From contig JAWXUU010000002.1 in NCBI GenBank assembly GCA_044426085.1, positions 124,001-188,000 of the forward strand: a stretch of 64,000 nt of DNA. Direction: 5' to 3'. Position numbers and translations under genes: made by a program. A model generated the notes under the pieces. It saw only the letters and a list, made by a program, of their open reading frames with translations, did no database searches and was not told where the DNA came from. Each line of letters begins with the position of its first letter. Within the stretch, counting starts at the first letter, position 1. Source of the stretch: JAWXUU01 sp044426085 (GTDB taxonomy: Bacteria > Bacillota > Clostridia > Christensenellales > CAMQZB01). Shown piece by piece: positions 35,557 through 44,661 of this stretch.

Positions 35557-35665
35557 TTTTCACCCATATTTCACCCATATATGTATATTTTTATTACTTC
35601 CAATCAATTATAGTTTATCAAAAATTTAATGTCAATGAATAACGACAACAAATTTGTTTTATGTG

Positions 35666-35694
35666 TTGACTTTTTATTTATTTTAGCGTATACT
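35666..35694 (+). promoter_or_regulatory. Promoter of ssrA
   Basis: TTGACT (35666-35671), 17 bp, TATACT (35689-35694), about 30 bp before the mature tmRNA 5' end. Confidence 0.8.
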
Positions 35695-35724
35695 ATGGAA
35701 GATTCACTTAGGCATCCAAAACCA

Positions 35725-36089
35725 GGGGGTGTACTGGTTTCGATTGGTAAGATAAGGTGGGTCGTGTAAGCGTGTCGAAGGCTCGTCTTCGTTAAAACGG
35801 GTTTAAATTAAACGCAAAAACAAATTTTAACTTCAACTCTACAGTTGCAGTAGCTGCCTAAGTCAGCAAAGTCGAAAGAGAGTATCGCTCTGGCTTTCTT
35901 CTCGGCTTAATTTTAAGAGTGGTACAGAAAAGTGAATTTATTGTTTGCTAGCTTTTCGGTCCTATAAAACAGCTCCTTGCATAGCGTTGCTTTATATGCA
36001 GTGCAAGGCAGTATCAAAATAAAGCTACACACGTAGAAAGCGTCCAATCGCTTGTCAAGACGAGGGTTCAATTCCCTCCATCTCCACCA
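35725..36089 (+). ncRNA. ssrA: Transfer-messenger RNA (tmRNA)
   Basis: Rescues stalled ribosomes and tags the product. The 5' part GGGGGTGTACTGGTTTCGA and the 3' part GAGGGTTCAATTCCCTC-CATCTCCACCA form the tRNA-like domain. The tag frame starts at the resume codon GCA (35814) and ends at TAA (35859-35861), giving AKTNFNFNSTVAVAA. Pseudoknot-like paired segments follow. The 3' CCA is encoded (36087-36089) and is also the attachment site of the island that begins immediately downstream. Confidence 0.97.
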
Positions 36090-36090
36090 A
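36076..36090. other. Left attachment site of the island (attL)
   Basis: The 15-bp CTCCATCTCCACCAA at the 3' end of ssrA recurs at 52464-52478, and its last 13 bp also at 52283-52295. Direct repeats of a tmRNA 3' end bracketing recombinase genes mark site-specific insertion. Confidence 0.82.
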
Positions 36091-36460
36091 CTCAGGACAC
36101 GTCATAAGTGCTTATTCTTAAGTACAAGTGGCGTGTTTTTTTCTGCAAAATAGCAAAAAAGCCAAAGGCTCATAGGGTTTTTCGCGATGTGAAGTGCCCG
36201 TTTGAAAGTAACTTACAAAAAGTTACTTTTTTTATTTTCTAAAAAAACGTGGGAAAAGTGGGAAAATGGGAAAATTTAACATTTTTATACATATACATTA
36301 CACGGTATTGTATACCTCCACCATTACATTAGGGCTTTTTATAGAAGTCTTTTTTTTGCGAATAAAAATGCACATCAATATTTAAAATGATGTGCATTTG
36401 TTTGTTTTATGTTTTACGATACGCAAAACATTATATTACTTTTAAGTTGTTTTATAAGAT
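36091..36460. other. Left end of the island, non-coding
   Basis: 370 bp with three hairpins: one after ssrA (36097-36142, 8-bp stem with T-run, a probable replacement ssrA terminator), one at 36202-36233 (AAAGTAACTT / AAGTTACTTT with T-run), and one at 36367-36398 that terminates the giant lipoprotein gene. There is also a GTGGGAAAA-type short repeat near 36250 and the palindrome GGTATTGTATACC near 36304. No credible gene. Confidence 0.6.
36367..36398 (-). terminator. Terminator of the giant lipoprotein gene
   Basis: AAATGCACATCA / TGATGTGCATTT arms followed by a T-rich run on the minus strand. Confidence 0.75.
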
Positions 36461-39400
36461 TTAGGCTACAGGCGTAGTAGGGATACCCGTTTGGTCATAT
36501 TCGATAGTATAGCTACCTCCTTGACTAATATTCGCCCAATTTTCATTCCATGAGCCGTTTGCAATTAATTCTGCAACTTCTGCCTCAGAATATTCTACAT
36601 ATATTACCAATTCTTCATTGCAATATCTGAATACAAAAGTGCCGATATAGTTCACTGAATTTGGAATATAAATAGCTTCTAGATTTTTACAGCCGCGGAA
36701 TGCCTCTTCTCCAATATATGTTACTGATTCTGGAATCACAACACTTTCTAGATTTTCACAACCATAGAATGAACAAAAACCGATATATGTTATAGTTTCT
36801 GGAAGTATAATTTCTTCAAAACTAGCGTATCTGAATACATAGCTTTCAATTTGAGTGACTGAATACTCATCACCATTGCTATCTGTTACAGTCGATGGAA
36901 TTGTTAAACTTGTGGCATCACCATAATAGTCACCTATAATAGCAGTGCTTTTTCCATCCCTTGTTATTATTCTATAGTAGATACCATTATCAGCTTCTAC
37001 CCATTCATCTTTAACCATGTTGGATATCGTGATTGATTTCATTGTGCTTGAAATAGTTGAATATCCTTCTAGTCCTTCAATTTCAAAATATACAGAACTT
37101 CCCTCGTTTGGATAATAGTCAAAGTTATTCATTGAATATCCACCATCACCAATTGCCGTTGTAAATTCATACGTCACGTCATCTCTTGTTCCTGATGAAT
37201 ATGCTGTTATTTTGACACAATCAATTTCATTATTAGATGCATCATATGCTGTGAAACCTATTATATCATTTCTGTTAAAGTCAATTGATTCTAACTCGGA
37301 TAGCATCGATGTTGCATCATCTGAATCATAAGTGTATTCCGCAGCTACATATTCTAGATTTGAATTATAATATTCATATGAAACTATCACATGGTCGATT
37401 ACTGATACTGTGGCTTCAGATACTGGAATAACTGTTGCTGTGAAGCCGTAGTATTCACCTCCATATGAATTTGTCATACTATCAATAGCCAAATCAGCCT
37501 TAATATCTGCGTAAAATTCATTATCATCTTCAAATTCGGCATCATAGAAATATGCTTCTCCCAAAACATATCCTTCTTCAAGTGCTGCGTATGCACGCAA
37601 ATAACCTGATGATTTATCTCCATCTTCAACTTTCAAAAGGTAGAAGCCATTTTCTTCATCGTCTATTGATGTGTAGATAGCAAATGTTCCTGCGTTATAT
37701 CCATCAGTTATGTTGATAGCCATTGTGTAGTCTGAATTAGCAAGAGGGTCTGTAGTACTCCAGTTTGCGTAGAAAACCAATTCATTTGAGCTTGAAATGC
37801 ATTCTTCGACAAGTTCATCACTACCCCACACTACTGCATAAGCGGTATCTTGATATTCGCCATTATCACTATATTGACCAAGTGTCCAACCAAGGAAGTA
37901 TCTGTCATCTGTTGCTGTTGTTGTTGCATTTTCAAGGAAGAATGTTTCTAGGTCTGTAACAATAGTTGGATTGTTGCTTAAGTCGCTATCTTTAATTCCT
38001 TCATATGTGATTGTATAGAAGTCGCCGTCGCCTGAATATAGGATTGTGTATTCATAATCTTCTTCAGAAGCTGCCCAATCTTCATCCCAATTTTCTGACA
38101 CATAGTCGCTTGCCAAATCAACATAGATAACTAAGTTTTCATTACAAACTTCGAATGCTTCTGATTCAACATTAACGACTGAACCTGGAATATAAACATA
38201 TTCTAGTTTTTCACAACCTGCAAATGCATGATATGATATATCTGTTACGCCATCACCAATAACAACTTTTTCCAAAGAATAGCTGTTATTGAACGCACAA
38301 GTTCCTATTGTTGTTACACTGTCTGGGAACTCTATGCTTGTTATATCTGTATAGTAGTTTTCCCCTGAATATCTATCGGTTGTATCAAAAGCAAAGCCTG
38401 CGATCGCAACAATGTTATAATCTTTATAATCTGCAATTGTGATATCTTTGTCATTTGATTTTGTTGTATCATATAGCGTTACAATATAATCAGTGCTATT
38501 GATTTGTTGCAATACAAGACCACTATCAAGCGTGGTTAGGGTTTGTGCTGCTTCAAGCGTGATATCTTCAACAACAAAAATTTCACTTCCATCGTTTCTT
38601 GTCCACCATTCATCCCAACTATCTTTGATTCCACCTTCGATATAGATGTTTGAACCTGAGTTGCACATTATTCCTATTTCACCGATATATGTGACTGTGC
38701 TCGGAATATATAGTGCCCTCAATGAATAGCCACTGCTGAATGCATATGCTTCAATAGTTGTTACACTGTTTGGAATAGTGTATGAATAATCATCAAAACC
38801 ATATCTTGCCATACCGACGATTGTTGTTTTAGAAGAATCACTGAACAAAACGCCTTTTTCATATATAAATGTAGTATTTTCGGTTTCTATGCTTGTCAAT
38901 GAGTTACTTCTAAAGGCACCTGTTTCAATAGATGTTACAGTAGCTGGCATTGTATATGTGCCTGCCATGCTAGCGGGAACAACAATCAATGTTGATAGCT
39001 CTTTATTATATAGAACGCCATCTACTGTTGTGAAATATTCATTTGCTTCAGCTATAGTGATAGATGTAATATTGCTTGCACTGTAGAACGCAACATCTGC
39101 AATCAAAGTTGTGTTTGCATCAATTGCAAAATCGCCTTCTGCGGATGAAGATACTGCTATTAGGTAATTCCCAATATAAAGTGCTCCATCTTCCCAATTT
39201 TCACTATTATTATAATATGCAGTACTATTGAACACATACATATCTATACTTGTCACTGGAATACCGTTGACTGATGTCAAAACTTTGCTTTCGTCGCTGA
39301 AAGAATTGTCCGCATCAACGATGCTATATCCTGTGCCATCTTCATTTGCTTGATATGTTATTCCATCAATTGTTTCATAACTGCCAGATTCGGTAGCAAC

Positions 39401-42208
39401 GATTTGTATTGATAGAGAGAAATCATTATAATTTGCTGAATCAGCATTGTATGTTGCAGCATATGTTGCTGTTCCGCTTGTTATAGTTGTTGTTGAAGTT
39501 GACCAAGCATAGTTCGTTTCAAGCGTGAAATCAGAAAGTTTCATTCCTGCTTCATATGTTACATAAATTGTGTCATATGATATATCACTATAGTCGGCTT
39601 TTGCGACAGTAATTGGAATTGACATGTTCACAATTTCATAGTTATCGGTATCAGTTGGTGTGTAGGTAGCCTCAAAGTTGTTTGTTCCAACGTTGCCAAC
39701 TGATGTGCTTGAATCATCAACAAATGCAAAACCTTCTGTTAATGCAATATCTTCCAATGTTTCACCATATGTGGCAGTTATATCCGTTGGAATAGTATAT
39801 GTTGGAGTAGCTTTTGAAATTATCCATGAAAGATTTTCAACCGCTCCACTGATTTTATAGTTAGTTGAATCAGTAGCTGTTCCTGTTGCTGATGCTGTAT
39901 ATGAATCTGCTTCTATTGCAGTGTTACCTTCATATGATACGGTAACTCCCGTTGGAACATTTGCGAGTTCAACAGTTTTGGTTGTTCCATCATATGTGTA
40001 AGCTGATGTATAAGACCAACTTGCACCTGAAATGTCAATTGATGCTTGCTCGATTGTGAGCGTTGCTATTTTATCTCCTATTGTATTATAGTTCGCTGTG
40101 TCACCAGTGAATGATGCAGTTATATTATATTCGCCTGCGTTTACACCATTTCCAGTATAAACTACAGTAACACCTTCTGGAAGCGTGCCTATTATTGCAA
40201 TTGTTTGTTCTCCTCCATCATATGTTACAGTTTTATCTGACAAGCTTATTTCAGAGATATCATAGTCTGCTTTATTAACCGTTACAATAGCTGTTGTTTC
40301 AATTGATTTATAGTTATCATTTGTTGGAGTGAAAATAGCATCAAATGCAGTTCCACTTTGGGCTACTGTTGGAATATCAGATGAACTTTTCCATGAGAAA
40401 GCACCTTCAACGCTTGCTGAACCAGTTAAAACAGAATTTCCTATCGCATCACCATATATTATTGCAGTTGCTGTTAGCTCCGCTGTGATTGTTGGCGTTG
40501 CTTGTGTAACTGTTGCATAGACTTTAGAGAAAGTTACCAATGCATTCTCATTTGTTGATGTTTGCGTAAACAAGATTTCCTTATTCAACCCAACGTTTGC
40601 ATCTGCCAATGTTGCTGTAAATGTAATTTCGTTTCCTTCAGTATCATAAATATATTCGTCTGCTGACAATACTACACTTGTTTCACCATCATATTCTTTG
40701 TCGGTTGCAGTAATTCCAGAAACTACCACTGATGCTACTTCCGTTATACCTTTTGAACTAATATTTACAGCTTTATCAGTTGATATAGATGTTTCTTCTT
40801 TTGTTTCTGTATTGACATATGTTATTTCTGTATCTGTATTGTTAACAATTGTCAAGTTACTGTTTGTTTCAATTTTAGCAGAACTCTCACCTGATATTAT
40901 TATTTGAGTATCATCAGGAACATTGCTCAAATCAACAGTCATACCTTCTTCAGTAGGTACAATTTCAACATCAATACTGCTTTTTTCAATTGTAATATCT
41001 GCACCACTAGCAACAGTCAAAGTTGGTATACTTTCAGCAACTGAAGCTGATGGCAATTCATATTTTGAATCTTCTTTCAACGATATATCTGTAGTATTGA
41101 TTGTTGTGTTTTGTTGGAACTTACCTTCACTTACTGTTATACCAGATGAAGTTGACGTTGTTGACAGTGTTTTATTTTGAATATATGAATCACTTGCAAC
41201 GCTGAGCTCTACGCTTTCTGCTGTAACCGCAATATTTTGGATCACGTGCGTTGAAGTGGCATCAATGATAAAGACTCCCCCAACAACCAATTTTGAAGTG
41301 TCGGCATCAGAAGTTGCACCCAAATTTAGCGTTCCAGATGTTGATGGCATTTTTATTGTTAAATCGCCATTGATTGTCAATGTGTATCCATCAAAAGTTA
41401 TGTCTAAATCTTTTGATGAAGACGAAACTACAAGATTATTTGATATTTCAATATTTTCTGCAAGAGTGACATTTCCGCTAAGCAAAATGTAATCCACACC
41501 ACCAACAAAGCTATCCTTTGCAACTGTCACTGATGACGAATACGATGAATCGTTATATGCGGTGCTTCCAGTGGCTGCATTTGCTTTTACTTTTATTGTA
41601 TGTGCTTCATTATCATTAAAACTGCTATACAATGTTGCAGTTTGCGTTGTCGCTAAATCTGTTCCATCAATATTAATTGTATATGAACTAGCGTTTGAAA
41701 CTGAACTCCATGATACAACACCATCCACAACTGCAAGCGTTGGTGCTGATAGTGTTGTTTTTGTTGTTGTAGTTGTAGAGCTTGATGAACTGCTACTTGA
41801 AGAGCTACCTCCACCACCACTGCTACTGTAGCTTGTTGCTTTTGTCCATTGTGCTGTGAAATATAAATCTTGCGTTATCATCTCGTATGTATCACCAGGA
41901 TAGATATAGTCCCAACCTGTCCAAAAGCCATTGAATGTATATCCGCTTAAGCTGAATGTGTTTTCAGGCACTGTGAATGTTTCGCCAGCTTCCAACGTTA
42001 TTGAATCAGGTGCATCACCAGTTCCATCTCCGCCCTCAAAATACACAGTGCATGTTGCAACTACTGGTGTAGCTGTAGCAACAGGAGTCTCTGTTGCCGT
42101 TGGTGTTTCAATCACTTCTGTAGATGTTTCACCACATCCTGTCAAGCACAAAAGTGCTATAGACATTATCATTGTCAGCGTGATAAAACTTTTAAAAATC
42201 TGTTTCAT
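36461..42208 (-). CDS. Giant multidomain surface lipoprotein (BspA-like LRR, MBG/YDG and InlB-B repeats)
   Basis: 1915 residues. Signal peptide with lipobox LTGC (Cys 25), a Thr/Pro/Val linker, an InlB B-repeat type module (about 52-118: VYFEGGDGTGDAP, GYTFNGFWTG), a Gly/Ser linker of about 17 residues near 125, a fibronectin-III-like module (about 147-230), a beta-solenoid-like Thr/Ser-rich region (about 235-490), a YDG module near 500-560 (ATDKEYDGETS), several MBG-type repeats of about 75 residues (570-960: KADYDIS, TATYGETLEDI), leucine-rich BspA-type repeats (about 1000-1420: VTTIGTCAFNNSYSLEKVVI), further beta modules, and a last LRR block (about 1790-1880). Probably a lipid-anchored adhesin, and the main cargo of the island. 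Its promoter is divergent from an XRE regulator. Confidence 0.88.
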   Translation of the reverse strand: MKQIFKSFITLTMIMSIALLCLTGCGETSTEVIETPTATETPVATATPVVATCTVYFEGGDGTGDAPDSITLEAGETFTVPENTFSLSGYTFNGFWTGWDYIYPGDTYEMITQDLYFTAQWTKATSYSSSGGGGSSSSSSSSSSTTTTTKTTLSAPTLAVVDGVVSWSSVSNASSYTINIDGTDLATTQTATLYSSFNDNEAHTIKVKANAATGSTAYNDSSYSSSVTVAKDSFVGGVDYILLSGNVTLAENIEISNNLVVSSSSKDLDITFDGYTLTINGDLTIKMPSTSGTLNLGATSDADTSKLVVGGVFIIDATSTHVIQNIAVTAESVELSVASDSYIQNKTLSTTSTSSGITVSEGKFQQNTTINTTDISLKEDSKYELPSASVAESIPTLTVASGADITIEKSSIDVEIVPTEEGMTVDLSNVPDDTQIIISGESSAKIETNSNLTIVNNTDTEITYVNTETKEETSISTDKAVNISSKGITEVASVVVSGITATDKEYDGETSVVLSADEYIYDTEGNEITFTATLADANVGLNKEILFTQTSTNENALVTFSKVYATVTQATPTITAELTATAIIYGDAIGNSVLTGSASVEGAFSWKSSSDIPTVAQSGTAFDAIFTPTNDNYKSIETTAIVTVNKADYDISEISLSDKTVTYDGGEQTIAIIGTLPEGVTVVYTGNGVNAGEYNITASFTGDTANYNTIGDKIATLTIEQASIDISGASWSYTSAYTYDGTTKTVELANVPTGVTVSYEGNTAIEADSYTASATGTATDSTNYKISGAVENLSWIISKATPTYTIPTDITATYGETLEDIALTEGFAFVDDSSTSVGNVGTNNFEATYTPTDTDNYEIVNMSIPITVAKADYSDISYDTIYVTYEAGMKLSDFTLETNYAWSTSTTTITSGTATYAATYNADSANYNDFSLSIQIVATESGSYETIDGITYQANEDGTGYSIVDADNSFSDESKVLTSVNGIPVTSIDMYVFNSTAYYNNSENWEDGALYIGNYLIAVSSSAEGDFAIDANTTLIADVAFYSASNITSITIAEANEYFTTVDGVLYNKELSTLIVVPASMAGTYTMPATVTSIETGAFRSNSLTSIETENTTFIYEKGVLFSDSSKTTIVGMARYGFDDYSYTIPNSVTTIEAYAFSSGYSLRALYIPSTVTYIGEIGIMCNSGSNIYIEGGIKDSWDEWWTRNDGSEIFVVEDITLEAAQTLTTLDSGLVLQQINSTDYIVTLYDTTKSNDKDITIADYKDYNIVAIAGFAFDTTDRYSGENYYTDITSIEFPDSVTTIGTCAFNNSYSLEKVVIGDGVTDISYHAFAGCEKLEYVYIPGSVVNVESEAFEVCNENLVIYVDLASDYVSENWDEDWAASEEDYEYTILYSGDGDFYTITYEGIKDSDLSNNPTIVTDLETFFLENATTTATDDRYFLGWTLGQYSDNGEYQDTAYAVVWGSDELVEECISSSNELVFYANWSTTDPLANSDYTMAINITDGYNAGTFAIYTSIDDEENGFYLLKVEDGDKSSGYLRAYAALEEGYVLGEAYFYDAEFEDDNEFYADIKADLAIDSMTNSYGGEYYGFTATVIPVSEATVSVIDHVIVSYEYYNSNLEYVAAEYTYDSDDATSMLSELESIDFNRNDIIGFTAYDASNNEIDCVKITAYSSGTRDDVTYEFTTAIGDGGYSMNNFDYYPNEGSSVYFEIEGLEGYSTISSTMKSITISNMVKDEWVEADNGIYYRIITRDGKSTAIIGDYYGDATSLTIPSTVTDSNGDEYSVTQIESYVFRYASFEEIILPETITYIGFCSFYGCENLESVVIPESVTYIGEEAFRGCKNLEAIYIPNSVNYIGTFVFRYCNEELVIYVEYSEAEVAELIANGSWNENWANISQGGSYTIEYDQTGIPTTPVA

Positions 42209-42247
42209 TACATTTCCCCTCTTGTATAAATTTTGTATGATATATAC

Positions 42248-42276
42248 ATTATATGAACTAACACATCATATGTCAA
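42248..42276 (-). promoter_or_regulatory. Consensus sigma-A promoter of the giant lipoprotein gene
   Basis: TTGACA (42271-42276), 17 bp, TATAAT (42248-42253) on the minus strand: both boxes perfect, so strong expression is expected unless repressed. Confidence 0.88.
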
Positions 42277-42277
42277 G

Positions 42278-42289
42278 TGTATTAATACA
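42278..42289. promoter_or_regulatory. Palindromic operator between divergent -35 boxes
   Basis: Perfect 12-bp palindrome TGTATTAATACA lies exactly between the -35 boxes of the divergent lipoprotein and XRE promoters. The half sequence ATTAATACA recurs at 42328-42336 and 43177-43185, with TTAATACA at 42728-42735. Likely binding site of the adjacent XRE regulator. Confidence 0.65.
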
Positions 42290-42292
42290 TCA

Positions 42293-42321
42293 TTGATATG
42301 AATTATTACTTCATATATAAT
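42293..42321 (+). promoter_or_regulatory. Promoter of the XRE regulator gene
   Basis: TTGATA (42293-42298), 17 bp, TATAAT (42316-42321); an ATTAATACA site (42328-42336) follows near the expected transcript start. Confidence 0.8.
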
Positions 42322-42354
42322 ATAACCATTAATACATATAAGGAGATTGTCATT

Positions 42355-42684
42355 GTGAAAGATATTAATAAAACATTAGGAGAGCGAATCAAGTTTGCAC
42401 GTAGCAATGCTAAAATGACTAGAGAACGACTTGCTGAAACAATCAATGTTAGTCCTAGATTTCTAGCAGATGTTGAAAGTGGAAAAGTTGGAGTTTCAAT
42501 ACAAACATTGGCAAATATATCGAAAGCGTTGACAGTTTCCTCCGACTATCTGCTTGACTTGTCTAGTGTGTATTTTAATCATTTAGATTCAATATACTGC
42601 AAGCTTCAAAGCGTTGACAAAAAATATTATTCTTTAATAATTTCCATTTTAGATAATTTAAACGAATTAACTGACAACACATAA
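42355..42684 (+). CDS. XRE family transcriptional regulator
   Basis: 109 residues. GTG start at 42355 chosen for AAGGAGAT placed 7 bp before it; the upstream in-frame ATG at 42298 would overlap the promoter. Helix-turn-helix at about 9-65: GERIKFARSNAKMTRERLAETINVSPRFLADVESGK and VSIQTLANISKALTVSSDYLL. The short C-terminal helix region may dimerise. It probably autoregulates and controls the divergent giant lipoprotein gene through the palindrome between them. Confidence 0.88.
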   Translation: MKDINKTLGERIKFARSNAKMTRERLAETINVSPRFLADVESGKVGVSIQTLANISKALTVSSDYLLDLSSVYFNHLDSIYCKLQSVDKKYYSLIISILDNLNELTDNT

Positions 42685-43041
42685 ATCGCTGCAATTTAAA
42701 ACTATTTTGTTTTAAAAATATCATAGCTTAATACATATATTATAAAAATGTGAATGATGCATGAATGCTCCCTTTTGAGCTCAAAAATCCACGAAAAAAT
42801 TGAGAAGATCCGACACATCTACTCCCTTGTTCCAAAAACAATGTACTTTCGGGCACTTAACTGCAGTCAGACCAACCGTAAAGAAGTAACACAACTGTTG
42901 CAGCCTACATCAAATTTGCTACCAAACACCACAACAGCTGCGTGGTGATAAAACAGCTGATTGATACTTATGTTTTTCACCAATACACTGCGAAAGTCCA
43001 AAAATCAAAATTCATAGCAAAACAGAATACTAACTAAACTC

Positions 43042-43077
43042 ACACGCAAAGGATTGTTTACACTCTCCTTTGCGTGT
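43042..43077 (+). terminator. Terminator-like hairpin
   Basis: Perfect 12-bp arms ACACGCAAAGGA / TCCTTTGCGTGT with a 12-nt loop, followed by TCTCTTTT. It could end a transcript from the XRE gene or an unannotated RNA upstream. Confidence 0.65.
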
Positions 43078-43100
43078 TCTCTTTTCAAAAACTGGCTATC

Positions 43101-43233
43101 GTGAAAGAACATAAGTTTTGCCCGCATATCTTTGTGGTCAAAGCAAGCTGCACTTATCTCTTTCATACTATCCTTTATTAATACACTAATGCTTTTCCCT
43201 CAAAATATGCGGGCAAAACCTATACACTTTCAC
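43101..43233. repeat. 133-bp element with long terminal inverted repeats
   Basis: The ends 43101-43129 and 43205-43233 are inverted copies matching at 24 of 29 positions, with an uninterrupted 15-bp core GTTTTGCCCGCATAT. The size and ends resemble a miniature inverted-repeat element, but it could also be a large operator or structured RNA upstream of the vWA operon. No clear target duplication flanks it. Confidence 0.55.
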
Positions 43234-43298
43234 TATAATTATTATTAAAACAACTTTGGGTAACTGTTTGGTTACTCATTTTTCATTGGAGGTAATGA

Positions 43299-43910
43299 AT
43301 GAAACAAATATTGAATGTAATACTGCTATGTGATTGCTCATCTTCTATGTGTGGCGAACCTATCAATGCAGTGAAACAAGGCATATATGCCTTAAAAGAC
43401 AAAGTTGCTTATGCTAATAAGATTAACAAGCAAGTAGAAGTTAAAATTAATCTAATCGGCTTTGCGACAAAAGCATTTTGGATTGGCGATATACGTCATT
43501 TTAATGGCTTTATCGCAGAAGGATGTACTAATCTATCCGCAGCATATCAGATACTTGATTATAAACTACACGACTTTTTTGAGCGTGATGCTGCACCACT
43601 ATACCCAATCATCGTGTTGCTATCAGACGGACAGCCTACAGAAACTTTTTGGATGAAGAAAATTAATGCACTATACAAATATAAGCCGTTTAGGAAATCT
43701 ACTAGGCTTGCTATCGCCTATGGCGTATCTGATGATTATACTCTTAATATCCTCAGTAGGTTCACTGGGGGAAATAACATAGTACAGGCTTTCAGTGTCA
43801 AGTCACTTTTGAACTCTATCCGTGATTCTGTAGGTAATGCAGTGGATAATCGCATTAACTTTTCCATAGGCGAAAATGCCGCCAATCATAAACTAAAAGC
43901 ACGAAAATAG
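43299..43910 (+). CDS. von Willebrand factor A domain protein
   Basis: 203 residues: a single vWA domain without signal peptide. The metal-ion-dependent adhesion site is complete: DCSSS (D12, S14, S16), a Thr in EGCTNLSAAY near 76, and LLSDGQPTE near 110. Similar small cytosolic vWA proteins (TerY-like) act as scaffolds in stress or phage-related systems. TGGAGG precedes the ATG. First gene of a compact set with DUF960 and HU-like genes. Confidence 0.85.
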   Translation: MKQILNVILLCDCSSSMCGEPINAVKQGIYALKDKVAYANKINKQVEVKINLIGFATKAFWIGDIRHFNGFIAEGCTNLSAAYQILDYKLHDFFERDAAPLYPIIVLLSDGQPTETFWMKKINALYKYKPFRKSTRLAIAYGVSDDYTLNILSRFTGGNNIVQAFSVKSLLNSIRDSVGNAVDNRINFSIGENAANHKLKARK

Positions 43911-44000
43911 CTTAAAAATAAACATATATAATAATTTTGAAATATCAGATAAGTACTGTGCTTATTTGATATTTTAATTTTCGTGGAGGATTGTTAGAAA

Positions 44001-44351
44001 ATGGCAATTAAAAAAATTTGTAATCTTAAAGACGCACTGGAGAATATTGACTATTGTGAATATCCTCCTGATATTATCATGCACGCTCTGCTACACGCAT
44101 TCACAATCACAAAGTGCTATGACCAAACAGCTGAATGTGAAAAAGCAGTTATTTTCATAGCTGAAACGCAGGATGATATTATCAAGGTCGAGTCAATGTA
44201 TGACTTGAAAAACAAAGAATTGGAGTGTAGTACAGTTATACATGAAGATGACAATTGCATATGGTCAGAGGAAATTTATATTTTCAATGACTGTGGCGAT
44301 GGACTAGCTCTCATCAAGCGGGAGGATAAAAATGCTATACAAATTTATTGA
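44001..44351 (+). CDS. Hypothetical protein next to DUF960
   Basis: 116 residues, start supported by GTGGAGG. Acidic and soluble, with several Cys (CNLK, YCEYPP, KCYDQTAEC) but no motif I recognise. It overlaps the DUF960 gene by 20 bp, so the two are probably translated together. In staphylococcal SCC elements a small DUF950 protein precedes DUF960, but I cannot confirm homology by eye. Confidence 0.65.
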   Translation: MAIKKICNLKDALENIDYCEYPPDIIMHALLHAFTITKCYDQTAECEKAVIFIAETQDDIIKVESMYDLKNKELECSTVIHEDDNCIWSEEIYIFNDCGDGLALIKREDKNAIQIY

Positions 44352-44649
44352 GGGAAAAAGGTATATGACTCGAGGTATCGCAAATGAGATACCAGTCGAG
44401 GTTCAAGCCTTTATGTGGAATATAATAACCGAACAAGTAGCCGCTTGTGGAGGTGTTGATTATTTGCAAGTTTTCACTTTCAGCAGAAATGATAATCAGC
44501 TGATAGTGCATTATAAGCAAGAAATACCTGAAGTGAGTCGGAGATTTGCTATTGAATATAGGGACGAATTTTATAAGTTCCTGCAAGAAACAATTTTCGT
44601 TATTGACGAAATCAATCACAGCACCATGCTGTTTGCTCATGAATACTAG
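44332..44649 (+). CDS. DUF960 family protein
   Basis: 105 residues with GGGAGG before the ATG. It fits DUF960 throughout: KRYMTRGIANEIPVEVQAFMW, DYLQVFTFS, IVHYKQEIPEVSRRF and the C-terminal FVIDEINHSTMLFAHEY. Function unknown, but DUF960 is a regular companion of ccr recombinase genes in staphylococcal SCC elements and occurs in other Firmicute mobile DNA. Confidence 0.85.
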   Translation: MLYKFIEGKRYMTRGIANEIPVEVQAFMWNIITEQVAACGGVDYLQVFTFSRNDNQLIVHYKQEIPEVSRRFAIEYRDEFYKFLQETIFVIDEINHSTMLFAHEY

Positions 44650-44661
44650 GAGGAAAGTATA

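Larger units (their letters stand above)
42685..43298. other. Non-coding region between XRE and vWA genes
   Basis: About 610 bp. It contains a TTAATACA site (42728), a terminator-like hairpin (43042-43077), a 133-bp element with 29-nt imperfect inverted ends (43101-43233), and a TATAAT (43234-43239) that may serve the vWA operon. A 64-codon frame at 42754 lacks a ribosome site and protein-like composition. Confidence 0.55.

Noticed and set aside
36304..36316. Palindrome GGTATTGTATACC as an attachment core
   Set aside because: No second copy at the other border; the tmRNA-end repeat explains the junctions better.
41562..42296. Plus-strand frames opposite the giant lipoprotein start
   Set aside because: Repetitive Ser/Thr/Val codons create long antisense frames; the minus strand has the signal peptide, lipobox and promoter.
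42754..42948. 64-codon plus-strand frame after the XRE gene
   Set aside because: No ribosome site, no recognisable fold, and it lies in a region with hairpins and operator-like motifs; it looks like a chance frame.
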